Below are positions 12,256 to 24,081 of a DNA stretch of 64,000 bases, piece after piece (position 1 is the first letter of the stretch; each line of letters starts with the position of its first letter). Under the pieces are notes generated by a model that did not search any database, was not told where the DNA came from, and saw only the letters and a list, made by a program, of their open reading frames with translations. A program made the translations under genes and the position numbers. Where the stretch lies: contig NC_092115.1 of the NCBI RefSeq assembly GCF_045679555.1, positions 34,914,728-34,978,727 of the forward strand, read 5' to 3'. The DNA comes from Salvelinus alpinus (Eukaryota; Chordata; Actinopteri; Salmoniformes; Salmonidae).

Positions 12256-12740
12256 TATTGTGAGAGAAACGCCATCGAGTGTATAGTACTTTAGATATCT
12301 AACTATACTCCTGGAAAGAAAACATTGACATTTCCTTCAGAATGGGAACAATTCATTTGTTATTTCAAAATACTGATCAAGAATTTGAAAGAAGAGGAGC
12401 ACTTTTATTTTGTTGTGGAGTATTAGTAGGCCTGTCAAAACACTTTTTTTTACTGAACTACCAATTAGTATCCAAAATTAACTTAAGTAGCCTATTCCCT
12501 AACATTTCTAAACATGTTTCTTTATACAAGAGTTGTTGGAACATCTTGCTCTTTGTTAAAATATTTCCCCTATCAGTATTCTATATACTGTACAGAGTCA
12601 TTTGTTTTTGTATATTTTCTGTATTCCTGTTTATGTATAAACATTTTATTTCTTAATGTATAAAGTATATATTTCTGTTTGCAATCTTGAATTGTCTTTT
12701 ACTTTTGTAAGTAAATAAAACACCAGATGTACCCCTCCTG
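12256..12740 (+). terminator. aqp1 3' UTR and poly(A) signal
   Basis: AT-rich sequence follows the stop codon. AATAAA at 12714-12719 is the first good polyadenylation hexamer and fits the end of the aqp1 transcript. No repeat was recognised inside. Confidence 0.65.
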
Positions 12741-13009
12741 GCATTTTTCTCTTCATAAACTGTATCCGGTCTATATTCAAACAGTGCCCTTTTTATTTTC
12801 ATTTTATCTCCATAGAACGTCAGAGCCAAGGACATTCATTTGGCAAACACATAAACAATGTAGGTGTTTCTCAGAGGGTGTGGGCCATGGAGAGATACAG
12901 ATTAAGATATTTTCACTATCAAAACTTAAGACGACAGCAACACCTGTGATCAGGTTAAGAAACAGGAGCCTTATCATCATCGTCATCATCAGTCCATTTC
13001 CTTAAATCA

Positions 13010-13195
13010 AACTTTGTTACATGCGCTGAATACAACAGGTGTAGACCTTACCGTGAAATGCTTACTTACCAACAATGCAGTTCAAGAAAGAGATAAGAAA
13101 AAATACTAAACAAAAAAATTATAAAAAGCAACACAATAAAATAACAGTAACGCGGCTAAATCCATGGGGTACTGGTACCGAGTCAATGTGCTGCT
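13010..13195 (-). mobile_element. Rex1-like LINE 3' UTR fragment
   Basis: It closely matches 5980-6180 (shared words include CAACAGGTGTAGACCTTACC and GAAATGCTTAC). Only the 3' end is present; no coding sequence survives. Confidence 0.7.
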
Positions 13196-14487
13196 TACCA
13201 CAATATTGTGTATCAACAGATAAACCATTTTCAATCAACGTAATTAACTTTAATTTAATTTCATTCATCGAAATATTACAAAACATAATGATTGGCTTTA
13301 TCATAATAAGAGAAAGGGGAAAGACATTAATTTCATAGTCAACGCACAGATCAATTGATCTGCATTTCCATTTCAATTGGCTTGCTCCTCACAACCCTCA
13401 TGTCTGTTCTATGCAGCACATTTCAATTTGCAACAATACATGAAAGTTTTAGAAGAAAAACTAAACAAAAAAGACGGTGGGGCAATGGTCATGTTCCCCG
13501 GTCATACGTTGCTGACACACACCAGATCTTACAACGCCTGGACAGATATTTTACATATCAGCTAACCACATCATATTTTAATAAGTTAAGTGGTTAATAA
13601 GTCATGTGTTAATAAGTTAAGTGCGCTGCACGTGATTCCAGTTTATGGGATTAATGACTTGTAATTGAAAGGGTGGCGTGTGATGTTTGCGCCACACATT
13701 TGAAAATTGAGTGACTTTTGGGGAATTGCTGCTTCAAATTAAAAATGTTATACAATTCTAACAAGAGACATCCTCTACAATGTTTTTCATAAGATCATTT
13801 ACATTGTAGAATAGCCAAGTAATTTGAAATGACATGTAATTGGTTATCTTACGGAACAATCGCTCAGGCCTCAGTACAGGAGTTCCAATATGTTGACAAG
13901 ATTCAGATTTCTAATTTCCTTTAAGATGTTAGCTGTATATTAGCCCTTGATCATGACTCTGTTCCATTACATTAGAAATAAGTCATTGGATGAAGGCATC
14001 TTCTGTAAGAGAGGAGTATTAAGAGCACAGACGCTCAGTTTGAACATGAACATGGATTGATTGTGGTGCGGTTTTGGAAGCATAAGGACCTTATCTTTCA
14101 TATGAAAGTGAGAAATAATTTTCAAAAAGGGTAAATTGATACAAAATCGATTCACGTTTTAGGTGGAGTACCTTACAGGTCCTGCACAGTCATCCTATTT
14201 CCCAAATAAAAAGAGCCTTTGAGTGACCAAAACATTACCCATAATATTGGTACACTATTAAAATGCTCAGAATTAAAGAAACGCTACCTTTTCTCTCATC
14301 TCTAAATATCAGGAAGCCTGAAAGAACAGGCTGGGTGGGCGAGGAGCTTATATTCATGAGCTCGCCTTGACTGACAGCTCTTTGAAACACCCTTGTTGTC
14401 GTTGCCACGCAACAAGGTAAACAATGAGCCATGTAATTGATGACAAGGTAAAATAATGTGCCACATGTCATTCCGAGACCAAATATA
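13196..14487. other. Non-coding stretch, nothing recognised
   Basis: AT-rich DNA without convincing exons or repeat boundaries. A three-fold 'AATAAGTTAAGTG'-type echo lies at 13578-13625. Confidence 0.35.
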
Positions 14488-15164
14488 CTGATCAAAAATA
14501 TAAAACGCAACATGTAAAGTGTTGGTCCCATGTTTTGAGCTGAAGAAGATCCCAGAAATATGCACAGATTTGTTTACATCCCTGTTAGTGAGCACTTCTC
14601 CATTGCAAAGATAATCCATCCACCTGACAGGTGTGGCATATCAAGAAGGTGATTAAACAGCATGATTATTACACAGGTGCACATTGTGCTGAGGACAATA
14701 AAAGGCCACTCTAAAATGTGTAGTTTTGTCACACAACACAATGCCACAGATGTCTCAAGTTTTGAAGGAGCGTGCAATTGGCATACTGACTGCAGGAATG
14801 TCCACCAGAGCTGTTGCCAGAGAATTTAATGTTAATTTCTATACCGTAAGCCGCATCAATGTTGTTTTAGTGAAATCGGCAGTACGTACAACCGCAGACC
14901 TTGTGTAACCACGCCAGCCCAGGACCTCCACATCCGGCTTCTTCACCTACAGGATCATCTGAGACCGGACAGCTGATGAAACTGAGTATTTCTGTCTGTA
15001 ATAAAGCTAATTAGGCCTATGCCCTCCCAGGCCCACCCATGGCTGTGCCGCTTCCCAGTCAAGTGAAATACATAGATTAGTGCCTAATTTATTTCAATTG
15101 ACTGATTTCCTAATATAAACTGTAACTCAGTAAAATCGTAGAAGTTGTTGCATTTATATTTTTG
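14488..15164 (+). mobile_element. Internally deleted Tc1-like transposon
   Basis: Terminal inverted repeats CTGATCAAAAATATAAAACG and its complement near 15141-15164 are flanked by TA. The transposase start is at 14741 ('MPQMSQVLKERAIGILTAGM', then 'STRAVAREFNVNFYTVSRI', the N-terminal DNA-binding domain). It runs into a deletion near 14860, so the DDE catalytic domain is gone. The family is the same as the full-length element at 33516-34975 or a close relative, and as the solo end at 3884. Confidence 0.85.
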
Positions 15165-15939
15165 TATACCTCGCCCCATTTTCTCTACAAAATGCTCTAA
15201 TGGTCAACAGCGCTGATCATGGACTGCTGGATATCTGACAAACAGCAGCAATACACAATTGCATTTCTATTGTTTTGTAACTAATTACAGAATACAGTTT
15301 ACTAACGCACTTCTTCACAATAATTAGTAAAGCCTGAGTCACCTTAGAAGCTTAGACATATGGGAATGTACATGACAACAGCATGCAATAAGTGTACTGG
15401 AAAATGTATTGGCGCCTCTGCATTAGCATTATAAATGACTGTTTAGAATTGTATTGATCCGACATGTATTTGATCATTTACAATAGGCTAACATATTGAT
15501 CAGACATGTTTTTGATCATTTACAATAGGCTAACATATTGATCAACATGAACACTCATGAGAAATAATGGTGAGACATCATTTTACAGAAAAACAAATAA
15601 TAGAGCCATAAGCTTAATATAGGCATCTGGCCACCCTACAGTGTGCAGAACCTCACACCCTACAGTGTGCAGAACCTCACACCCTACAGTGTGCAGAACC
15701 CCATTGATTCGTACAATTTGTAACACTCATCTCCCGCCCGAATGCTTGAAAAAACCCACACAAAAGTGAATTTCTTAGGCTTTAGGAAATGCAACCAACT
15801 ACAGAGATTGATGGGGAGAGGAGCAGGGGAGGGGGGGCATGTACCCCACTTCAATCAAGAAGGCTTCAGTCACCCACCTGGCATCGGTCACCCCCAAGAT
15901 TGAAGCAAAGAGACAAATCCAGCTAAGGACTCCTCCTTG
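15165..15939. repeat. Non-coding stretch with two short tandem duplications
   Basis: At 15455-15543 a segment of about 43 bp (GACATGT..TTGATCATTTACAATAGGCTA) occurs twice in tandem. At 15632-15702 a 25-bp unit (CCCTACAGTGTGCAGAACCT..) occurs nearly three times. This is also the region just downstream of the candidate minus-strand stop codon at 15940-15942. Confidence 0.7.
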
Positions 15940-18698
15940 TCAGGCCTCAGACAGGGCAGACAGGGGTCCTGGGATGGACAGCTTGCACAGCTTCTCCACA
16001 TATGGCACTGGATCAAGGGTGACCTCGTTGAGGAGATCCAGGAGCCTGTCAACGTAGCCTGTAATGTTTTTGAAAAGGAAAATGTTTGTTAAATGGGTAG
16101 TTAATTTGATTTACTGTTCTGAGTTATGATGCTATCAAATTTGAAATATGCAATCTTTGGATAGCACTTTATGGTAACTTTTCAATGTTTGTATTTGGAA
16201 TATGTGTGCCTGAAATGCTCAAATGATTTGAAACAATGACTTACAGTATGATGGGTCTGTCTTCACAGGCTTCACAGCATATCCCCCTTTACCTTGGGAA
16301 AGCTGATTTTGTGTAACAGCATTCCTGCTGCGGTGGTTGCCTGAGAAGCTGTGCAGACAGTAAATTACAAATACTAAACACAGCAACTGCTTTTGTGTCC
16401 TGGCAGTTGAGACTCAATGTAGGGAGCTTAGGGATGGATGAACAAAAACCATATAGTGACTATCCGGTGTGTTACAGAAAATATACAGTTCACAAGTCAA
16501 AACAGTTACGGCCACAGCTAGGGCTGTGACGGCCATGAAATTTTGTCAGACGGTTATTGCCAAGCAAAAGACTGCCAGTCTCACGGTAATTGGCAGTTAA
16601 TTAACATAAACACATTTAGCATTTCCAGCCCTGGAGATGCTGAACGTGTTTCTGTAACACACCTGATAGTGCCTTTGGAAAATCATTATGATAAAAAAAA
16701 TAAAAAAGTTGAATAAATCAATTTAAAATACACCACAATAGATCTATTTTAGGTCAGTCTATTAGAAGAACAGAATAAGAGTTGGCCTACTGTATGTTAT
16801 CTGGCTATGCTCCATTCCATAGGCTGTAGGCTAGTTCATTTAGCAGACAAGATATGCTTAGGCCTTTACTTTATATTATGATTTTATAGTAAGAAGAATA
16901 TAATTGAACTTAGCTGAATAAAATAGAAAGGATATTTTTCCCATTCTGGAGCAAGTGAGCATATGAAGTGGCCATTTGAAACAGATCCTATGCTCTAGAT
17001 GTAGAGTTATTTGTCAACATCAGTTGTGAATGATGCAAACCTTCAAATGTCAGCGATTTAAAAACATACAGTTGTATATATAGTGTATGTGGACACCCCT
17101 TCAAATTAGTGGATTCGGATATTTCTGCCACACCCGTTGCTGACGTGTATCGAGCACACAGCCATGCGATCTCCATAGACAAACATTGGCAGTAGAATGG
17201 CCTTACCGAGGAGCCCAGTGACTTTCAATGTAGCACAGTCGTAGGATTTCTGCCCTGCTAGAGCTGCACCGGTCAACTGTAAGTGCTGTTATTGTGAAGT
17301 GGAAATGTCTAGAAGCAACAACGGTTCAGCTGTGAAGTGATAGGCCACACAAGCTCACAGAGCGGGACCGCCTGATGCTGAAGTGTGTAGTGCGTAAAAA
17401 TCGCCTGTCCTCGGTTGCAACACTTACTGCTGAGTTCCACACTGCACAAGAACTGTTCGTCAGGAGTTTAATGAAATGGATTTTAACGGCCGAGCAGCCG
17501 CACACAAGCCTAAGATCACCATGCGCAATGCCAAGCGTCGGCTGGAGTGGTGTGAAGCACGCCGCCATTGGATTCTAGAGAAGTGGAAATGCGTTCTCTG
17601 GAGTGATGAATTGCCCTTCACCATCTGGCAGTCCGATGGACAAATCTGGGTTTAGCCCCTTAGTCTTGGTTTGGCACCCCCCTTGGATGCCAGGGGAATG
17701 CTACCTGCCTCAATGTTGGTTCGGGCTAGGACCCTTAGTTCCAGTGAAGGGAAATCATAACACTACAGCATACAATGACATTCTAGATGATTCAGTACAT
17801 CCAACTTTGTGGCAACAGTTTGGGGAAGGCCCTTTCCTGTTTCAGCATGACAATGCCCCCGTGCACAAAGTGAGGTCCATACAGAAATGGTTTGTCGAGA
17901 TCTGTCTGGAAGAACTTGACTGGCCTGCACAGAGCCCTGACCTCAACCCCATCGAACACCTTTGGGATGAATTGGAATGCCGACTGCGAGCCAGGCCTTA
18001 TTGCCCAACATCAGTGCCCGACCTCACTAATGCTCTTGTGGCTAAATGGAAGCAAGTCCCCGCAGCAATGTTCCAATATCTAGTGGAAAGCCTTCCCAGA
18101 AGAGTGGAGGCTGTTATAGCAGCAAAGCGGGGACCAACTCCATATTAATGAACTCAAGCAAACAGCAAAATTAGCTTTAAAAAACGAATAAAAAAACACC
18201 TCACAGCGCCTCTCCGCTAGCTGACCTAGTTGTAATGTCTGTTACACTGAAAAACATTGTGTTTTTCCTACAGTATGTTGGTGTTCTTTTGGATATATTT
18301 CACACCTAGGGTACTTACATTTTCTCCTAATAATATTTTAGTATTTGTTTTGCATAGAATAATAATAGAATAATAGAATAATATATTTCAACACTTGTAA
18401 TTATTTATTTGAACTTTCCTGGACTGAAAGGCCGAAGGTCAGCCACAAATCTGTATGGACCCAATTCAGTGTAATGTTCAGTAGAGTACCTCATAACTTT
18501 TGACCTCATATGTCCATCCTCCAGGAAACACCATCAAACAGTAGGTGGCATCAATTAACCTTTCACTTCAAGGTCATCAGAAGTACGGCACAGGTCCTTT
18601 TACTATTTGAAGAATTAGCTGCACCTCCCCTGGAGTAATTCCAAGGTGTCCACAGTAACAACATGAGGATGAGGATCAGATAATGGGACATTAAAAGG
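15940..18698 (-). CDS. Candidate 3' exons of an unrecognised gene
   Basis: Three minus-strand segments with GT-AG borders join in one open frame: 18698-18625 (74 nt), 16348-16245 (104 nt) and 16058-15940 (119 nt, ending in TGA). Phases agree at both joins. The reading starts '[20 protein letters not shown]', continues through '[20 protein letters not shown]' and '[20 protein letters not shown]', and ends '[17 protein letters not shown]'. I do not recognise the protein. The last two exons are the stronger part (good acceptors, GTAAGT donor). The first has a weak acceptor and lies 40 bp from a minisatellite. A Tc1 element sits in the intron between 16348 and 18625. 5' exons were not found; they may lie to the right or the gene may be decayed. 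Confidence 0.42.
16518..16700. repeat. Repeat fragment with TAGGGCTGTGACG end
   Basis: The end word TAGGGCTGTGACGGCCATG is close to ends seen at 50038 (TAGGGCCGGGACGAC) and, inverted, at about 45935 and 49165. This points to a family of MITE-like elements. The right border is not clear. Confidence 0.4.
17080..18148 (+). mobile_element. Tc1-like transposon lacking its 3' end
   Basis: The left end (GTGTATGTGGACACCCCTTC) and leader are present; the right terminal repeat is missing after the stop codon near 18148. The longest open part, 17603-18148, carries the central and C-terminal catalytic region: '[20 protein letters not shown]' and '[20 protein letters not shown]', with the second Asp and final acidic residue of the DDE/D triad. 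The N-terminal half is broken in several frames. Same family as 6790, 24082 and 44527. Confidence 0.85.
18149..18624. other. AT-rich non-coding stretch
   Basis: No repeat or exon recognised. It would be part of the large intron of the candidate minus-strand gene. Confidence 0.35.
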
Positions 18699-18740
18699 CT
18701 ATACATTTCGCACCAGAAAATGAAAGATGATTCCAGCATG

Positions 18741-19417
18741 GAGAGGATACCCACTGGGAGAGGATACCCACTGTGGAGAGGATACCCACTGTGGAGAGGA
18801 TACCCACTGGGAGAGGATACCCACTGTGGAGAGGATACCCACTGTGGAGAGGATACCCACTGGGAGAGGATACCCACTGGGAGAGGATACCCACTGGGAG
18901 AGGATACCCACTGTGGAGAGGATACCCACTGGGAGAGGATACACACTGTGGAGAGGATACCCACTGGGAGAGGATACCCACTGGGAGAGGATACCCACTG
19001 GGAGAGGATACCCACTGGGAGAGGATACCCACTGTGGAGAGGATACCCACTGTGGAGAGGATACCCACTGGGAGAGGATACCCACTGGGAGAGGATACCC
19101 ACTGGGAGAGGATACCCACTGGGAGAGGATACCCACTGTGGAGAGGATACCCACTGGGAGAGGATACCCACTGGGAGAGGATACCCACTGGGAGAGGATA
19201 CCCACTGGGAGAGGATACCCACTGTGGAGAGGATACCCACTGGGAGAGGATACCCACTGGGAGAGGATACCCACTGTGGAGAGGATACCCACTGGGAGAG
19301 GATACCCACTGGGAGAGGATACCCACTGTGGAGAGGATACCCACTGGGAGAGGATACCCACTGTGGAGAGGATACCCACTGGGAGAGGATACCCACTGGG
19401 AGAGGATACCCACTGTG
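18741..19417. repeat. Two-length minisatellite (39 units)
   Basis: There are 39 head-to-tail units of two kinds: a 17-bp unit GAGAGGATACCCACTGG (25 copies) and an 18-bp unit GAGAGGATACCCACTGTG (14 copies). Only one internal point change was seen (unit 12, ACACACT). Near-identity implies recent expansion. No frame contains a stop on either strand, so long spurious ORFs of 240-311 codons arise; they are not genes. Confidence 0.95.
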
Positions 19418-19707
19418 GAGAGGAGATCCAATTGGCAAAAACTGGTTGAATTAACGTTGTTTCCACATTTCAACCCCCCCCCCCCAAAAAAAAAATGTGT
19501 GGAAGTTGAATCCATGTGGAAAATGTATTTGGATTTGCAAAAAGTCAACTTAAGGGCATTAAGGGCATTCTGTAAATTTTTTCACCAAACTATTAACCTA
19601 AATCCAATGACATGGTGTCATTTCACATTGAATTCACAATACTTGACAACTCAACCCAAATGTAAATCAAAACTTGACGTTGAACTGACGTCTTTGCCCA
19701 GTGGGTA
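18741..19707. mobile_element. MITE whose left end is expanded into the minisatellite
   Basis: The right end reads GCCCAGTGGGTA (to 19707). The minisatellite unit contains the complementary word TACCCACTGGG, which would be the left terminal repeat. The body (19425-19707) has GTTGAATTAACGTTGTTTCC-type words found again at 9327-9515. It has no coding capacity. Confidence 0.5.
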
Positions 19708-20120
19708 GGGAGGTTTAATTTTTGTTTTGGGTATTTAATGGTCCCTAGCCCACACCCTGGGCCTGCGCTAATCATTGAGTAACGACCAAATTACTTTAGC
19801 TTTGCCTGTGGAGTCAATCTGAACAGATAGGAACGTTGGACTGGAAGTAAATACATCCATATCCAGCCAGTGGCCCCAGTGAATACTAACTAGTAAGTTA
19901 TTCTTGGCAGAAGCCCCAATCAGAGGCAGGAAAAGCTCTGTGCTTGAATGAACATCCTCTCGTTGACTGCTCCTATTATTTTACTCTGTGTGCGGGGGAT
20001 CATTAACCTCTAATGTTTTCAACCCAATTACTATTGGAGTCCCCTGGAGGATAGTAAAATGGAATAAAGTGTACAATCTAGCATGTACTGGATGTGTCTG
20101 TTTGTTCTACATCTAAATTG
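19708..20120. other. Non-coding stretch, nothing recognised
   Basis: No exon with coherent splice borders and no named repeat was found. Confidence 0.35.
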
Positions 20121-20124
20121 GAAA

Positions 20125-20582
20125 CAAGACATCGCAGTCTGGTACGGCAACGCCACCGCCGCTGACCGAAAGGCTGTACAGAGGGTGGCACGCTCAGCCG
20201 AACGCACCATTGGGTGCACACACTGCCTGCCCTCCAGGACACCTACAACAGTAGTTGTCGCAGGAAGGCCAATAACATCATCAGTGAACTCAGCCACCCG
20301 AGCCACGACCTGTTCTCTCCGCTTTCATTACTCAGACGCGGGCATTACAGGAGCATCATGGCAAAAATTGTCAGACTGGCCAATCACTTCTACCTGCGGA
20401 CCATCAGGCTGCTGAATACCCACCACCACCTGCTCCCCCTGTCCCCCTCCTGCCCCCAGTCTTCCTAGTGTTATTGTTTCATTCACTTCTCTTTTTGACC
20501 TGCACTGTTGGAGCTTAAGAATATCAGTGTACCCTGCAACTACATCTGCGACCCTGTGCATGTGACTAATAAACTAATCTAA
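20125..20582 (+). mobile_element. Rex1-like LINE 3' end
   Basis: Frames encode 'VWYGNATAADRKAVQRVARS', followed after a frame break by 'CRRKANNIISELSHPSHDLF' and 'LANHFYLRTIRLLNTHHHLL', the C-terminal end of a Rex1-type ORF2. It ends with an AATAAACTAATCTAAA tail at about 20580. It is 5'-truncated. Confidence 0.75.
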
Positions 20583-20670
20583 ACATGTCTCCCCCTGCAA
20601 ATGATGCAGCGTCCCCCCTTTGGGCCAATTGCGAACAAGTGTGACTAACACATTTTTGTTAATACCTATA

Positions 20671-23600
20671 TAGTGCATTCGGAAAGAATTCAGACCCTTT
20701 GACTTATTCCACATTTTGTTACGTTTACAGCCTTATTATAAAATGGATTCATTTGTTTATTTTTCTTATCAATCTACACACAATAACCCATAATGACAAA
20801 GCAAAAACAGGTTATGACATTTTAGCAAATTTGTTCAAATAAATGGAAATATCACATTTAGATATTTATTCAGACCGTTTACTCAGTACTTTGAAGAACC
20901 TTTGGCAGCAATTACAGCCTAGAGTCTTCTTGGGTATGACGCAACAAGCTTGGCACACCTGTATTTGGGGAGTTGCTCCCATTTTCTGCAGATGCTCTCA
21001 AGCTCTGTCATGTTGGATGGGAAGTGTCGCTGCACGGCTATTTTCAGGTCTCTCCAGAGATGTTTGATCGGGTTCATGTCTGGGCTCTGGCGGTGCCACT
21101 CAAGGACATTCAGAGACTTGTCCCGAAGTCACTCCAGCATTTTCTTAGCTGTGTGCTTATGGTCGTTGCCCTGTTGGAAGGTGAACCTGCACCCCAGACT
21201 GAGGTCCTGAGCAGGTTTTCATCAAGGGTCTCTGTACTTTTCTCCATTCATTTTTCCCTCGATCCTGACTAGTCTCCTAGTCCCTGCCGCTGAAAAACAT
21301 CCCCACAACCTGATGCTGCCACCACCATGCTTCACCGTAGGGATGATGCCAGGTTTCCTCCAGACGTGACGTTTGGCATTCAGGCCAAAGAGTTCAATCT
21401 TTGTTTCATCAGACCAGAGAATCTTGTTTCTTATGGTCTGAGAGTCCTTTACGTGCCTTTTGTCAAACTCCAAGCGGGCTGTCATGTGCCTTTTACTGAG
21501 GAATGGCTTCCGTCTGGCCACTCTACCATAAAGGCCTGATTGGTGGAGTGCTGCAGAGATGGTTGTCCTTCTGGAAGTTTCTCCCATCTCCACAGAGGAA
21601 TTCTGGAGCTCTGTCAGCGTGACCATCGTGTTCTTGGTCACCTCCCTGACCAAGGCCCAAATCTCTCCCGATTGCTCAGTTTTGTCGGGCGGACAGCTCT
21701 AGGAAGAGTCTTGGTGGTTCCAAACCTCTTCCATTTAAGAATGATGGAGGCCACTGTGTTTGTGGGGACCTTCAATGCTGCAGAAATGTTTGCATACCCT
21801 TCCCAGATTTGTGCCTCACAATCCTGTCTCAGAGAACTACGGACAATTCCTTTGACTTCATGGCTTATTTTTTTGCTGTGACATGCACTGTCAACTGTGG
21901 GACCTTATATAGACAGGTGTGTGCTTTTCCAAATCATGTCCAATCAAATTAATTTACCACAGGTGGACTCCAATCAAGTTGTAGACACAATTAAAGGATG
22001 ATCAATGGAAACAGGATGCACCTGAGCTCAATTTCGAGTCTCATAGCAAAGGGTCTGAATAATTATGTATATTATGTACCAGTCAAAAGTTTGGACACAC
22101 CTACTCATTCAAGGGTTTTTCTTTATTTGACCTATTTCTAGATTGTAGAATAATAGTGAACACATCAACACTATGAAATAACACACATTGAATCATGTAG
22201 TAACCAAAAAATGTTTAAACAAATCCAAAAATATTTTATATTTGAGATTCTTCAAATAGCCACCCTTTGCCTTGATGACAGCTTTGCACACTCTTGGCAT
22301 TCACTCAACCAGCTTCATGAGGTAGTCACCTGGAATGTGTTTCAATTAACAGGTGTGCCTTGTTAAGCTAATTTGTGGAATTTCTTTCCTTCTTAACGCA
22401 TATGAGATATCAGCATTTGAGATCAGTTATGTTGTGACAAGGTAGGGGGGTATACAGAAGATATCCCTATTTGGTAAAAGACCAAGTCCATATTAAGGCA
22501 AGAACAGCTCAAATAAGCAAAGAGAAACGACAGTCCATCATTGCTTCAAGACAAGGTCAGTCAATCTGTAAAATGTCAAGAACTTTGAAAGTTTCTTCAA
22601 GTGCAGTCGCAAAAACAATCAAGGGCTATGATGAAACTGGCTCTCATGAGGACCACCACAGGAAACGATGACCAAGAGTTACCTCTGCTGCAGAGGTTAA
22701 GTTCATTAGAGTTAACTGCACCTCAGATTGCAGCCAAAATAAATGCTTTACAGAGTTCAAGTAACAGACACATCTCAACATCAACTGAAGAGGAGACTGC
22801 GTGAATCAGAGGAGACTGCTTGAATCAGGCCTTTGTGGTCGAGTTGCTGCAAAGAAACCACTACTAAAGGACCCCAATGAGAAACTTGCTTGCTCTAAGA
22901 AACACAAGCAATTAGACCAGTGGAAATTTGTCCTTTGGTCTGATGAGTCCAAATTTGAGATTTTTGATTCCAACCGCCGTGTCTTTGTGAGACGCAGAGT
23001 AGGTGAACGATCTCCACATGTGTGGTTCCCACCGTGAAGCTTGGAAGAGAAGGTGTAATGGTGTGGGGGTGCTTTGCTGAAGACACTGTCAGTGATTTAT
23101 TTCCAATTCAAGGCACCCTTAACCAGCATTACTATCACAGCATTTGGCAGCGATGAGCCATCCCATCTGGTTTGCGCTTAGTCCCACTATCATTTGTTTT
23201 TCAACAGGACAATGACCCAACACACCTCCAGGCTGTGTAAGTGCGATTTGACCAAGAAGGAGAGCGATGGAGTGCTGCATCAGATGACCTGGCCTCCACA
23301 AACACACAATCTCAACCCAATTGAGATGGTTTGGGATGAGTTGGACAACGGAGTGAAGGAAAAGCAGGCAACAAGTGCTCAGCATATGTGGGAACTACTT
23401 CAAGACTGTTGGAAAAGCATTCCAGGTGAAGCTGGTTCAGAGAATGTCAAGAGTGTGCAAAGCTGTCATTAAGGCAAAGGATGACTACTTGGAAGAATCT
23501 AAAATATTTTGGGATTTGTTTAACACTTTTTTGGTTACTACATGATTCAATATGTGTTATTTCATAGTGTTGATGTTTTCGCTATTATTCTACAATGTAG

Positions 23601-23845
23601 ACCATTTTAAAAATAAAGACAAACCCTTGAATGAGTAGGTGTGTCGAAACTTTTGATTGGTACTGTAAGGTATTTCTGTTTGTTATTTTTCATAAAGTTT
23701 CTAAAAACCTGTTTTCGCTTTGTCATTATGGGGTATTGTGTGTCGATTGATGAGAACATATATATTGAATCCATTTTAGAATAATGCTGTGACGTAACAA
23801 AATGTGGAAAAAGTAAAGAGGTCTGAATACTTTCCAAATGCACTG
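20671..23845 (-). mobile_element. Outer Tc1-like transposon, split by another Tc1
   Basis: The left end TAGTGCATTCGG (20671) and right end CCAAATGCACTG (to 23845) are inverted repeats flanked by TA. The native element is about 1.58 kb. Its right terminal repeat is cut at about 22074/23668 by the insertion at 22075-23665. The minus-strand transposase covers roughly 21895-20930. The clearest part is 21222-21653, with 'KILWSDETKIELFGLNAKRH' (first catalytic Asp) and 'KHGGGSIRLWGCFSAAGTRR'. Several frame breaks make it inactive. Confidence 0.88.
22075..23665 (+). mobile_element. Inner Tc1-like transposon nested in an older Tc1
   Basis: The ends carry the paired words GTACCAGTCAAAAGTTTGGA and its inverted form at 23645-23665, with TA at the border (23666-23667). 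Plus-strand transposase pieces are 22471-22671 ('SKEKRQSIIASRQGQSICKM', DNA-binding), 22801-23037 ('FVLWSDESKFEIFDSNRRVF', first catalytic Asp) and 23194-23472 ('NLNPIEMVWDELDNGVKEKQ', C-terminal). Frames change at least twice. Same family as 57552-58935. Confidence 0.88.
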
Positions 23846-24081
23846 TAGCTCCCACATTTGGCCAATCAGTGTACGCATCATTGACCGAAGTTTCGTAAAA
23901 ATGGGGCCAGTGCTGTCTGAGATATCACATGACTAACGGACAGAGACAGATCCACAGTCCCCTCCCCGATTTCATCATGGGGGACAATGAACAATTGCCT
24001 ACAGCAGAGTCAGATATCAGTCGAATTACATAACAACAGAAAGTAGGCTATTTGGTGTAAGAATGCAAGATATATAACTTA
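23846..24081. other. Short intervening sequence between Tc1 elements
   Basis: No exon was seen. Words such as GGGGACAATGAACAATTG suggest an unclassified dispersed repeat. Confidence 0.3.

Noticed and set aside
17603-18148. Active Tc1 transposase
   Set aside because: The open frame lacks the DNA-binding half and the element has no right terminal repeat.
18563-19708. Five overlapping long ORFs (240-311 codons) on both strands
   Set aside because: They are by-products of a stop-free minisatellite whose 17-bp units shift frame at each copy; the codons carry no consistent protein.
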